From positions 2,356,001 to 2,420,000 of the forward strand of contig JBCNJP010000018.1 in assembly GCA_039602395.1 (NCBI GenBank): 64,000 nucleotides of DNA. The letters are read 5' to 3'. Numbering within the stretch: the stretch's first letter is position 1; each line of letters begins with the position of its first letter. The translations under genes and the position numbers were made by a program. This document shows positions 33,231 through 45,489 of this stretch, in pieces. The notes under the pieces are model-generated. The model was not told where the DNA came from, did no database searches, and was given only the letters and a program-made list of their open reading frames with translations. The stretch is from Deinandra increscens subsp. villosa (Eukaryota; Streptophyta; Magnoliopsida; Asterales; Asteraceae).

Positions 33231-33494
33231 GATCCAGACTAGATTTTTGTTCTTTTATTAAGATTGTCTTTTTATCAAATTATGTAATTTGTTTTTATTT
33301 AAAGAAATTATGTATTAGTTTGTTGTTTTTTCTAAATAATAATTGTGTACTGATTAGGGAAGGACTCCATAACTACACTACTTTTGGTCATGGTGCTCAT
33401 TACTGACTAGGCTGTCATGTAGATTTTATCCAACACAGAGGTTTCATAACTACACATAGCTTTAGTTGACCATTAAAAAAACACGATTGATTAG

Positions 33495-33725
33495 GATTTA
33501 AAAGAAAACAGTATCCGGGGCGCAATTGGTTTAAAATTTGCTCCTTATAGTAATATTAATTACCTCGGTTCGATTCTCTGAACATCCATTTTTAATCTAA
33601 TTGTGTAGATATTTTTTCTTCATAAATATATTTCTTTGTATTTATAGTCAAATGCCTTCAAGACAGTTAGTTTAGACTTAGAGGCTCACTCTTCATATAA
33701 AAGTTCTAGGTTCGAATCCGGGCCG
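33495..33725 (+). repeat. Two tRNA-like (SINE-type) heads
   Basis: 33505-33585 (GGGGCGCAATTGGTTTAAAA with GGTTCGATTC) and 33660-33722 (GACAGTTAGTTTAGACTTA with GGTTCGAATCC) have A-box and B-box-like words at tRNA spacing but do not fold as functional tRNAs. tRNA-derived SINE relics are the likely source. Nothing else is recognised from 33231 to 34260. Confidence 0.35.
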
Positions 33726-34259
33726 AAGCTGAGGATTTGGAGGCCCTGTTCAAGCTAAAAAAATGGGCCCCATTCGGAAAACTTTATGCAAATGAAAAAA
33801 GGTTCTTAAATAAAGAAAATATTAAGTAATAGCAATAAAAATAAGAAAATTATAGTTTTAAAATGACATTCTATGTAGTTAATGTAGGAAAACCGTTCAT
33901 AAATTTAAAATAAAATAAATATTTTATTTTTCGTACGATTACAACAAAAGAATTTTAATCTATTACAATACAAGGAAAAAAATTATACTTTTGTCAATAC
34001 AATTAAAAGGAAATGAAGGAATTAAGATACAGGGAAATAATACTTGTTACGAAGAAATGAATTACATACAAAGGAAATAAATGAAGCAAATGACAAACAG
34101 TAGAAAACTGAGTAACGAATTGTATGAAGAAAATCTTTATTAGTTTGTAAAACAGTGAATGTTTTGAGATTTGATGAGAAAGAGACAAGAGTGAAGAAAA
34201 TGATTAATTAGATTATGAAAACAATTTTAAATTGGCGAAAGATTCAGGTTAAAACCCGG

Positions 34260-34896
34260 GTCTCTTAAAACAAATTTCGGGTCTACCAAAGAACCCATTT
34301 TGTTTCCCAGGGTACAATCGCCAAAGCCGAAAGTACTACCGGGATAACACTAAGTTCGGAATTACGTTCGAGTTCTTGAAGGTCCTGACGAACAGGATGA
34401 AGATATTGAACTTGTTCTGAGAGAAAGAGAGAGCAGAGAAGAGAGAAAGAATTCTGTGTGAATTCGGGGTAGTTTGCATCAACCATGACGCTGTATTTAT
34501 GGTGGTAATAGCCTTGGAGAGCAATCAAATTAATTCATAGCCAAAACTTGCATTAAACGTCTTTAATACAAATTGATTTCTAATTAACGCGAAATTACCT
34601 TAATTAACTCAAAACGCGTACATTTGTCATTCCTAAGGAACTGATCCTTCGGTTCAACTTTCCACTCCAACTTTTCCGAAAGAACTTTTTCCGGTACATT
34701 TCCGGTTCATTTTCCAGAAGAACTCCATTCTGATCCAACTTCACCTGGAAGACCCCGTTTCCGGAAGAACTGACTTCCAGCTGAACTCGCTTCTACCCTA
34801 GCTCGTTTTTTCCAAAAGAACTAATCTTCCGCCTGAACTTCAACCGGACCAACTTCCGGTTGAACTAAAAAACAATAAGGCGGCTATTAGAACATA
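34260..34896 (-). mobile_element. LTR fragment, CTTCCGG family, minus strand
   Basis: The reverse complement of 34500-34890 matches 63440-64000, sharing AGCCGCCTTATTGTTTTT, GAGTTAATTAAGGTAATT and AAAGACGTTTAATGCAA plus many TTCCGG/GGAAG words. On the minus strand a TATA-like CATAAATACAG (about 34495) is followed by a pyrimidine-rich leader, so this looks like U3-R-U5. The 5' edge is near 34896; the 3' edge is not certain. No internal region is attached, so it is a solo or truncated LTR. Confidence 0.6.
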
Positions 34897-34904
34897 TTGT
34901 AAAT

Positions 34905-37900
34905 GTAACAGAAAACAGTCAAGTATTAGAAGAAAATATAAGATATATCCTTAAAAGATAAAGGATATGAAAATCTGTACGATCTACAGATTTTTGTATT
35001 CGTACAGATCTACTCCGGAATTTCCAAAGTAGTTCTGTACATACCAAATTCTATAGAAATCCTCATTTATGTAGAAGGCTTTTGATGGGAAGCATTACTA
35101 GTCTTCAAAGAAGAGTCCTGAAAGATATCTGGACTATCAGAAGATAAAGTTTACGAGAAGAACAAATCTGCCTTTGTGTGAAGAACAAGTAAAGATGAAT
35201 ACCAACTTGGTATTAAATACAGAAGTAGTTGAAGACATTTGAAGATAAATTGAATATCTTAAATTTATCTCTATATACTCTGACACACTCCAAATTCAAC
35301 CGTCCTAAACCACATTATTCTCTTGCAACTTGCAACTACTTCCTATAAATAGCAAGCGAACTTCACCAAAGATGGCAAGACAACAAACACACAATTCACA
35401 AGCTTCTCAAAGCAATTACAACCTACTCCCATAGAAAAGTTCTTTCTGTTGATATATTGTTATACTATAAACTCGTGTAAACAATTATTTACATTTGAGA
35501 TATACAGAAAAACCTTTTTATAAATTGTTGTCTTCCAATTTGATTTACTTTCCGCAACTTATTTATCTTGTTTACATCAAATTGAGCCAATATTGTTAAA
35601 GAGCCCTTCACGGGACCTAGCAATTGGTATCAGAGAAAATTGAATAACTCATATTCAAAGATCTTGTTCTTTAACATTTTTGTTTTGCTTTACTGGAAAT
35701 GTCTTCATGCTGGAACAATGGAAAATCTCTTGGCTCCTGGGCAAAATCTCCTATGCTAGCCAGGGAGGAGTATCAGGAAAAAACCAATTACCAACTTCTT
35801 AGAAGAAGTTGACAATTCCCTGCTGGATGGCATAGCCAATAGACTTCATTGTCCCATAATTGAAATTTCTGAAATTAAAAGGCATGAAGAAGAAAATCTT
35901 CAACCCCTTTTATGTCTCATGACAAAAAAGAAAGTTCACCATAGCCTAGAACCTCTAATTAAGGGTCAAGAGCATCATGTACAACAGATTTGGTACTGTG
36001 ATTCAGGATGCTCTACCCACATGACTGGGGAGATAAATCTTTTAAGCAACTATGTAAAGAGAAAAGGAAGATCCATCACGTTTGGTGACAGTGTAAAATA
36101 CAAAACCATTGGTTATGGAACCATTACTAATGGTGAGGTCATAATTGAAATGTATCACACGTCCAAGGACTAAAATACAATCTGTTAAACTGTGGTCAAC
36201 TTAAATGATTCAAATTTACTCTTTACTCCAACAAGTGTGAACTTGTAGGACTAAACGACAATAAAGTTTACTTAACAGGAAAAATAATAAATCAGAGTCT
36301 ATACTTTGTAAACATTAAAAACCTGATTTCAAATGAGTCGTTTTTTCTAATGTATCTTCTAATAAAGAAACCGAGCTTTGGCACAGAAGACTATCCCATA
36401 TAAACTCCAGAACAATTGTTGAGCTAGCAAATAAAAAGATGGTAAAAAGTCTTCCTACCATATCCTCAAAATCCGAAGAAATCTGTGAAGCATGTCAAAT
36501 GGGGCAAATGAAAAAAGCCTCTCACAAAAGTATTCAAGAAATATATGGAAGTCAACCACTTGAACTAATCCACATGGACCTCTGTGGACCTATAAGCACA
36601 GAGAGTCTTGGTGGAAAAAAATATATCTTAGTTATAGTGGATGACTTCTCTAGATACACATGGGTTAAATTCTAAAAATCAAAAGGTGAAACTGCAAATC
36701 TTATCATTAATTTTATAAGAACAATACAAAAACTTATGCACATGAAAGTCAGAAGGATAAGATCTGACAATGGAACTGAGTTCAAAAATACAAAACTAGA
36801 TACATATCTAGTCAATAAAGGTATTTCTCATGTCCTTTCTGCACCAATGACTCCACAACAAAATGGAGTAGTAGAAAGGAGAAACAGAATTCTAGTTGAA
36901 GCTTCCAGATCCATGCTTTCATATGCAGATCTTCCCATCTATTTATGGGCTGAAGCAATCGCAATTGCATGCTTCACTCAAAACATATCAATCATCAACA
37001 AAAGGATCAATCAAACTCCTTACCAGGCAATCAATAAGAAAATTCCAAACATAAAATTTCTTCATGTATTTGGATGCAGGTGTTACATACTAAATGATCA
37101 AGACAACCTCGGAAAATTCAACAAAAAGGCTAATAAAAGAATCTTCATTGGATATTCACTCAAGTCAAAAGCATACAAAGTTTTTGTACTAAAAACTCAA
37201 GTGGTAAGGGAAAGTATAAATGTGTCCTTTAGTGAAAATAAGATGGCTATGCATAAATTCATAGCACCTCTAAATAAAAATGACAAACATGAAAAGATTT
37301 GCATCTCTGGGATGACAATCTCTGAAAAAGAAAAAGTATTTGACAAACTTTTCAAAAAAAACTCTGATGAAGAAAGTGACACTCCTATGTTTACCAACAA
37401 CTCTTCAACTTAAAAAGATAATGTCACAGAAAACCATAACAATGATTCTAAAAAAGAAAATAACAGAGAAACTATGAATTAAAGTGATTTTTTTCATCAA
37501 AAGACAAAAATAATGAGAATATTTCTGGGTTTCATCCTTCAACAAAAGTAAATTCAACTACAGAACCGTTACTGAATTTCACTCTGGAGCTCCGAAGTAA
37601 TTCTGTAAATGAGACTCCAACTCAACTGCTTGTCAATCGATTGAGGGGGAGTGTCAAAACTTTGACACAAATGATTTGATGCTTGGAAGTGAAGAACTAG
37701 CCACTCTTCCTCCAGCAACAAAATGGACAAAAGATCATCCCATTAATTTAATCATTGGTGATTAGAACAAAAGTGTCCAATCTAGGGCTAGTTCGGCTAA
37801 CCAATGTCTATATGCTGGATTTCTCAGCATCATAGAACCAAAACTGTACGAAGAAGTCCTTCAAGATCCCCACTGGATCCTAGCTGTGCAACAAGAGCTA

Positions 37901-38790
37901 GGACAAATTGAAAGACACAATGTGTGGGATCTAGTTCCAAGACCCAACAATAATTCTGTAATAGGAACAAAATGGGTTTTCATAAATAAAACTGACAAAG
38001 ATGGCACCGTAATAAGGAACAAAGCTAGACTTGTAGCAAAAGGGTACCGTCACCAAGAAGGGTTAGAATATGATGAAACCATTTCTCCAGTTGCAAGACT
38101 TGAGGTTGTAAGGATATTTCTGGCCTTTGCAGCTTTCAAAGGTTTCAAAGTCTATCAAATGGACATTCAATGTGCATTTTTAAATGGTAAAATTGATCAA
38201 GAAGTTTACATTGAACAACGACCAAGATTTGAAAGTGAAAAGTTTCCAAATCATGTGTGTAAACTTAAAAGAGCCTTATATGGTCTAAAACAAGCACCCA
38301 AAGTCTGGTATGATACGTTCTCTGAATTTCTCTTATCATCTAATTTTAAGAAAGGATCCATTGACACCACATTATTTTTAAAAGAAAGAAAATGTCATCT
38401 CCTGGTAGTACAAATCTATGTAGACGACATCATCTTTGGATCCACATGTCCATCTTTTTGTAAAGATTTTCAGGAACTCATGACAACGAACTTTGAAATG
38501 AGTATGATGGGAGAACTAGACTACTTTCTGGGTATCCAAGTTAAACAAACTCCAGAAGGAATTTTTATAAATCAAGCAAAATACATCAAAAATCTCCTAA
38601 CTAAGTACTCCTTTTCAAATTCTTCCTATTTCAAAACTCACATGGCTACAAATATCAAAATTGATGCTGATAAAGATGGTAAGCCTATGGATGAACATAC
38701 ATACAGAGGAATGATAGGCTCACTTCTGTATCTTACAGCAAGTATGCCTGACATTATGTTCTCCACATGCTTTCTTGCCAGATACCAATG
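34905..38790 (+). mobile_element. Decayed Copia element (SIRE-like), 3'-truncated
   Basis: The LTR ends at 35622 (GGGACCTAGCA). The primer-binding site TGGTATCAGAG follows at 35625-35635. The LTR start is uncertain, near 34900. The interior has a nearly deleted gag, then protease, integrase and RT remnants. It is cut at 38790 by the start of another LTR (TGTAACATCTC), so RNase H and the 3' LTR are missing from the window side seen. Confidence 0.75.
35700..38790 (+). pseudogene. Copia gag-pol remnant: protease, integrase, reverse transcriptase
   Basis: From 35700 (MSSCWNNGKSLGSWAKS) only a short gag start survives. The aspartic protease WYCDSGCSTHMTG lies at about 35990-36030. A GAG-pre-integrase LWHRRLSHIN with mutations lies near 36375. 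The zinc-binding CEACQMGQ, then integrase core with MDLCGPISTESLGG, IVDDFSRYTW and SDNGTEFKN, runs 36439-37413. Reverse transcriptase from 37886 shows WVFINKTDKDGT, FLNGKIDQEVY and catalytic YVDDIIFGS. Stops occur at 36171, 36673 and 37411, with frame changes between blocks, so no polyprotein can be made. RT ends at ARYQC, where the next LTR begins. Confidence 0.88.
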
Positions 38791-40604
38791 TGTAACATCT
38801 CAAAATTTAAGAAACGCGTAAAGAATACATGACTAATGTGTTTAATACATATGATATATGTGTTAGATAGCTAAACGTGATGAAATGTGTAGAAAATGCA
38901 TGTTTACCCATTAATGGGTTATGAAATGATAAAAGGTGGTATTATATGAATGTTATACGTGCTGATTGATAAAATGAGATAAGAAAATGAGACAGATACG
39001 TGTTTTATATCAAAGATGATTGATATATATGATGTTAGAATGAAAAACGTCTTTAAACGTTAATATGATAGAAATAAATGATAAGCGGGAGAAAATGCAT
39101 TTACGTGATTGCGTTATATTAAATACGTGTGTAAAGGTGTGTTTGAATTGCATAGGTGCATGTGATATATTCATTTGATGAATATATACGTGGAAATACG
39201 TGCTTGAATAGTTATACGTGTGAAAAATAGATAAATACATATTTGAACACTAAACGGATCATAAAAAATAAATAATACCTAATGTATACGAGTATTATAC
39301 GTGTTTATATTTATTATACGCATCTCGAGGCTTAGAAGGTAGTATAAATATATCCTAAAGTATTTCGGAACATGAAATGATAAGTATATAAAAGTTAGAA
39401 GGGGCCAAAACGTAAGTTTGTGAAAAGTATATAGAAATATATAAATATGTATATACGTTTGTATATATATTATCGAACATATCCCGAACCTTTGAAAATG
39501 TTATAAATATGCCCCATAATGTTTTGGTTCATAAAATAATAAATGGGTAAAAGTTCGGGGGTTAATTTGCACCTAAACCAAACCCGAGGGACTAAAATTG
39601 TAAAAAAATAAATCTGGGTGGAAATAGGGGTGGCTCCCGTATCGCGTAGACCAACCCTCATCCCGGCGCGATACGCGAAGAGGCCAGCAACGCATAAAAT
39701 TGATCAGGACGCGTTTTGGCCACATAGTTTGACTTGTTGTGCACGATTCAGCTTAATATGCGTCATTTTGGCTAGATTACTCACCTAGACACGTGTAGGG
39801 ACCTTAGGCACATCAGATTGAGTATATATAGCCTTTTAATTCGTCCATTCCAACTCGCAAGTCAGTAATTCTTCTCTCAAAAACCCTAGTTCGAACCAGA
39901 AACTTCATCAACCAGATTCTCTCAAACGGTGAGGAGTTAAAGGCTGAATTCTGCAGTTGATCTACCCTAGGTATGGTCTAAAATAACCTTTTTCAGTTTT
40001 TGATAATATCGTGTTTAAGTAAGATTTCTAAAATTATGTAAAAATTAGGGTTCTTGAGCTTGTTTTGCTAAAATTGGGTGATCGGGTGGGAATTAGGGTC
40101 TGAATTTTTGTAGGTAATCTTAAAATAATGTATTTTAAGAGAGCCCTGAGTTTATTTTAGATTTAGAAAATGTTTGGTAATGGTTTTGTATACGGGTCAA
40201 AATTAGGGTTTTCGTAACGTTGTTCTGCCCAAATTAAGTAAATGGTGTTGAATTAAGCTTTGATATTTTTAAGCATATTATAAAATGTTATAATGGATAA
40301 TACCCTAAGTTGGTTTGAAATAAAATTGAGTTTTGATAAAGAAACGAGAATAACAGGAAATTAGGGTTTTGATATATGATTATTTAATATAAAATAATCC
40401 GGAGGGTATGGGGACTTATTTTTGGTATAGTAACATGTTTATATATATAATATGTATATATGAGGTCAAAATGGATAAATGATAAAGTATTAAAGATAAC
40501 AAGTTAATCGGATATTTAGAAGTTCGTGCGGACCAGAAGGGTAAGTGCCTGTACTTTAGGGTTTCTGGCAAAGAGGGGTCACATAAATCCCAACAAGGAC
40601 CTGA
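38791..40604 (+). mobile_element. Ty3-type LTR, part A
   Basis: Starts TGTAACATCTC directly at the break in the Copia RT. U3-like sequence has an ATACGTG array (about 38940-39320). A TATA-like GTATATATAGCC near 39822 precedes a leader with GTGAGGAGTT and intron-like AT-rich sequence. It is interrupted at 40605 by another LTR start. The other end of this LTR is not identified. Confidence 0.5.
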
Positions 40605-42304
40605 TGTAACATCCTTGGATAAACCTCGCGAATCGGATTGGATTATTCCAAGAAAATAAAAGGGGATTTTTTTCTTTCTGGAGTGATGCGAGGTGCATCA
40701 TGTTCCTTTTGAAGCAAAGTAGCCCGCATCGTGTGGTGGGTCGCCGGGTTGGGTGCGCTACCCAGAAAAGATCCACGAAATACCCTGATGGCGTTGCGGG
40801 GCATATCGCTTTCTGAAGTAATCCGATGCGGCCCACATCGATCCCTAGGTCTATAAAAATGAGTTTTGCCCCATTTATGCTCATTTTTGCACCTGCAGGT
40901 TGGAGAAGTCCTCTCCTCTCCGCCCCTTTACCCCTGAGACACCTAATTCCGGCCAGTAGGAGGGTCTAGCAACAAGATAAAGGCATATACAAGCCATTGG
41001 AAGCTCGGGTAAGCATCTATTAACTTATTTCTCCATTTCAAGCGTGTTTTGGGTATGGTTCTCTACTGATCAATGGTGATTTACTATCATTCAGTTGTTA
41101 CATGTATGATCAAGGATGATCTAAAGCTAGTGGGATCAATTTCGACGCAATCCAAGGTTAGTTATGTTCGGGTTTTGTTCTAGATTGTGTTTTTGGACGA
41201 TCCATGGTCTAAAACTGAGTTTGCTATGCATGCAAGGAAGGATATAGCATCTGGAGTTTGCTAGGAGGCTGGGATAGTGAAGACCTGCTTGGATTTGCCT
41301 TAGTACAAGCTTTATTACTTAAGGTACAAGTCTTTAATGCATGCATGCTGTGTTTTTGGATAGATCTTTGAATCTGGGATCTTTTGGCCTAGGAAATCCA
41401 CCATCTCAGCGACAAGATTGTCACATTGGAAGAGATTGGTAATCGGGTGGAGGCGGTGTTTGTAGTTTTGTGTTTGATAACCCGAAAACCGAGTTATTTG
41501 TATTTTTGTTTGATGGGTGAGAATACCGAAATGTTCCAGTAGCCTAGTGGGGATAAAATGAGTCTAAAATAATACCTAAGTGGTGAAATAAGTATTAGCC
41601 TTGATGAACTTGGTTAAAGATTGGTAAAGAAGCGATTGTGGATAAATTCTGATCAAACTGGGACTTGTAACATTAATTTGGCACGGCCTCAGAGCCTTAA
41701 AATTTAAGTTTTAGCTACTGGAAGTGTTGGGAATGAAAACCCGATGTTAAAACGAGCTAAAAATGCAAAATGGGATAAAGTCACTAAAAGACAAAATAGC
41801 CGTTGCGAAGTGCATCGCCTTTGGATGACCCTGTTGCAGCCCGAATCACCCCCAGAAATCAGCCGGGTACTTCTGACCTGATGCGGGGTGCATCGCTTGG
41901 CCAGTAACCCGTTGCGGCACGCATCGACTCTGTGACCAGAATTAGTGATTTTGTTTGTTTTGTGTCTTGGGAAATATCGAGCGACCCGGTTTGAATATTT
42001 TTATGAGTATGGGCATAATGGGCATAATGGTTTCCAGTAAAGATATTGTACTTCCTGGTTGGTGCCCTATGATCTCGTCGGGTGTTTGTTGTCCGCTCGG
42101 TATGTTACCGGAAGTGTTGTTAAACCTCCCGTTTGTTTGTGAATGGTTACTACCAATTGCTTTAGCATTGTTATTTGCGGATAGGTTCTGATATAATTAT
42201 ACATATATCATTATAATAGACTTGCCAATGTGATACACTTGGACGTTTGGATTCTCGTGCCCTGTGACGCTTGTTTGATCCTGTAGAGGCTAGATTATGA
42301 GGCT

Positions 42305-43433
42305 TGTAATATTAAATAAGTTGGACTGGGCTTAGAGGGTTTAATTAGGATCATAGGCTAGTTTGATTATTGTATTTAAGCTAGTTTATGATTGGGCTTG
42401 GGTTTACTATTGGGTTTATGATCCACAAGGGGCCCAATAGTAAACCCAATGGGGTGGCTATATAAACCCCTCAAGACCTCCTCATTTGGGTTTGCTAGTT
42501 TACGATTCTAAGAGTGCAGCCATAGGTGTTTACGATCCAAGTGGTGTTCACGATCGTAAACAGACAGAGAGAGAGTTTACGATTTTCTTGTTTTGTACCC
42601 GACAAGCTTTCTCGTGTGCAAAGATCAAGTTTTCTTCGTGTTTCTTCTCTTTTCTATCTTGAATCAATCACCTACGAGGATTCCGCACTCGTTGGTGATA
42701 TAAATATCGTGTTTCGGGAGATTGTCTGGACCTACAATTGGTATCAGAGCCAAGAATCTTAGATTCGAGGCTCTCACGATATTGATTCAAGAGTTTTCTG
42801 GGTTTTATTTCGTGTTTGTTGAAGATTCGAAGGTTTCTGAGTGTTTACGACATTTGCTGCTGCTGTTCTTCGAGTTTCTGGGTGTTTACGATTGCATTTT
42901 CTGGGTTTCCAGTGAGTTTACGACTGAGTTTGTTGAAGATCTTCATCATTTTGGCGTTTACGACTTCAAGATCCGATTTTTATCGTGATTACGACTCGGA
43001 AACAAGAGTTTACGATTGTACCTTCATCGTATACGGTGTTTATGATTTTGCAGGATCGGATTCATTGATTACGACTTTGTTTTATCGGGAACGCGTGTTT
43101 ACGATTGAGGGATCGTAATCGTGGGATCGTAATCTGAGTTTACAATTTTTAAAGGCGGTTAATAGTTTACGATTCTGGTTTGATCGGAAACATGAGTTTA
43201 CGATCAGGAGTTTACGATCCACGGTGATTACGATCGTAAAGAGGGTTTACGATCGGAAACAGGGTTTGCGGCAAAAAGTCATTTTTTCACACTTTCACGG
43301 AAACGGGCGTAACTTTTGACTCGTTTGGAGTTAGAGGCTCAAATTTGAACACGACGTTCGTGACACCGAGCCCCAGAATTACCCCTGACTAATGTCCAGG
43401 GGAGCTCGTTTGGACCCCCAAATTCCACTCCGA
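42305..43433 (+). mobile_element. Copia LTR and leader, cut by assembly gap
   Basis: LTR about 42305-42736 (TGTAATATTAAATAAG to GGACCTACA). The primer-binding site TGGTATCAGAGC is at 42739-42750. The leader is filled with TTTACGAT words to about 43265. The last 130 bases (CGTAACTT, CGTTTGGAGTTA, ACGTTCGT, GACCCCCAAATTCC) match in order the end of the leader of the gag-only element at about 17505-17630. The gap begins where gag would be expected. Confidence 0.8.
42485..43265 (+). repeat. TTTACGATC motif array in Copia LTR and leader
   Basis: Close to twenty GTTTACGAT-like words (a few as ATTACGA or TTTATGA) lie in 780 bp, some back to back as TTTACGATC...GATCGTAAA. It starts inside the LTR and continues across the primer-binding site into the leader. 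Confidence 0.85.
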
Positions 43434-43933
43434 NNNNNNNNNNNNNNNNNNNNNNNNNNNNNNNNNNNNNNNNNNNNNNNNNNNNNNNNNNNNNNNNNNN
43501 NNNNNNNNNNNNNNNNNNNNNNNNNNNNNNNNNNNNNNNNNNNNNNNNNNNNNNNNNNNNNNNNNNNNNNNNNNNNNNNNNNNNNNNNNNNNNNNNNNNN
43601 NNNNNNNNNNNNNNNNNNNNNNNNNNNNNNNNNNNNNNNNNNNNNNNNNNNNNNNNNNNNNNNNNNNNNNNNNNNNNNNNNNNNNNNNNNNNNNNNNNNN
43701 NNNNNNNNNNNNNNNNNNNNNNNNNNNNNNNNNNNNNNNNNNNNNNNNNNNNNNNNNNNNNNNNNNNNNNNNNNNNNNNNNNNNNNNNNNNNNNNNNNNN
43801 NNNNNNNNNNNNNNNNNNNNNNNNNNNNNNNNNNNNNNNNNNNNNNNNNNNNNNNNNNNNNNNNNNNNNNNNNNNNNNNNNNNNNNNNNNNNNNNNNNNN
43901 NNNNNNNNNNNNNNNNNNNNNNNNNNNNNNNNN
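43434..43933. other. Assembly gap (500 N)
   Basis: Exactly 500 Ns, the usual placeholder for a gap of unknown length. The missing piece probably holds the body and 3' LTR of the Copia element, since no second copy of its LTR follows. Confidence 0.95.
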
Positions 43934-45480
43934 CAGGTTATCTAACTTTTATTGGTTATATTGCAATAACTTTACCTTAAACCTGATAATATTCGCTTTT
44001 CAAATATAGAGATTAGGATGTAAACATCAAATCTTTGGTTGATACATGGTCAAATATCCGGCAGATAAGTTTTTAGTTGAGAAATTAGAGGACGTATTTC
44101 ATTTGGATAATCACTAATAATCACTCATATAAGGTTTGTGATATTGCTTTAAGGTCATGTCTATGAGATGTTGCTTGATGTTTCCATGTTCTCTACAAAA
44201 TGACCCATCCGGTGATTATGGCGTTTTAGAATTTTATGGTTGCTACTAAATGCATTTTTGTGTGCAGGTTCTCGAACTGATCTGTGGTTGTTGTGAGTCA
44301 TTTGAGGTTAGGTTGTCATCTTTCTTCGGATCGAGAAGAAAACGAGAAGATTGTTTGCCTGTTGGAGTGGATGGGTTAGCATTTGTCATAGCTGATTATA
44401 GCCTTTTCCTACTTTTCAGAGACTTAGATATCATTCTAGCATCTCTGTTTGGTTTAGCAGAATAGCAGGTATGTATATTATATATTTTCTTGGCTTTGTT
44501 ATTGTTAGTGACTTAATTTGATGTATAAATAGGTAGGATTGTAGGAATATATTTATATAGTTAATGTGTGTGGGTTTATATCCATGTGTCTTAAGGTTAG
44601 CAATAGGTTTTTGTAAAGGTTATCTATGTTTGTCTTTTGTGAACTGATATGAGTTTATATTTGGGTTTTTAAATATAGTCATATGTATTATCTTTGTTAG
44701 TTGGAGTTTTTTTTAACCTTCGGATATTTTGTATTAGGTTTGTTTTAGATAATATTTATTTTATACCAATCTTTATGTTGGATTCTAACAGTTTTGCTCT
44801 TTTTTTTCTTCTCAGAAGACAGAACGAATTGTTTGCAAGTAAAATCAGCATGCATATAATTGTATTGTAAGTGAACCTAAATTGTGGTCATAAAAAGAAC
44901 TTTAGAGTCTATATGAGGCGGGTCTTTTAGGCGTCCATCCATTTTGCTATTAACTTAGTCGTTTGGTTATTGTTTAGACATATTATGATATACTGAAATC
45001 TTTGCAGTATGGTTTTGTATATATCTTTTAAGCTGTTGTTAGTATTAATTTAGATATTTCAGTCTTATTTGTGATTCTAGCTTGGAATTTTAAAGTATTT
45101 TATGCTTCAATGTTAACTATAGAATGTATATTTTAGCTATGCGCATATGTTCATAGCTAATGGCCTAATGCTATGTTATTCTTATTTTTCATGTTGTTCA
45201 GGATTCGTTGGTTTGTTTCAGCTATTCTGTTTTGGGCTTAAAGGTAAGTATGTTATAAACGTTGTTTCCTGTAATTTATTTTCTTTCCACTAGAGTTTCC
45301 ATTACATGATTAGAATTGTTTTATTTTCATCAGCTTCTAAAGTCTTTACCAGGATAGGTTTCCTTATTATAATAGAAAATTAGCACAAGCAAAAATATAT
45401 ATATATGCCCTGTTATTCGTCTTGATTTGTTTTTGTTGCGTTATATTTTGCTTCTCACTGCATTCAGATAAGGAAATTTG
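43934..45480 (+). other. Exon-like segments, unrecognised
   Basis: GTGTGCAG before 44268 and GTATGT after about 44468 look like splice sites around a 200-base stretch with an open frame (GSRRKREDCLPVGVDGLAFV). GTTCAG before about 45202 and GGTAAGTATG near 45241 frame a second short stretch. The order suggests leader exons of a large LTR or a captured gene, but no family is recognised. The rest is AT-rich. Confidence 0.25.
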
Positions 45481-45489
45481 GGGTGTTAC

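Larger units (their letters stand above)
40605..45489 (+). mobile_element. Ty3-type LTR, part B, with a nested Copia
   Basis: Starts TGTAACATCCTTGG. GATGCG/GCATCG-rich blocks lie at about 40680-40850 and 41800-41935. A TATA-like TCTATAAAAATGAG lies near 40850. GGGGTGTTAC at 45480-45489 is a plausible end. A Copia LTR and leader (42305 onward) and the assembly gap sit inside. No matching target duplication was found, so the boundaries are tentative. Confidence 0.4.

Noticed and set aside
43392..44009. 205-codon frame across the gap
   Set aside because: It is almost entirely Ns and has no evidence of being coding.
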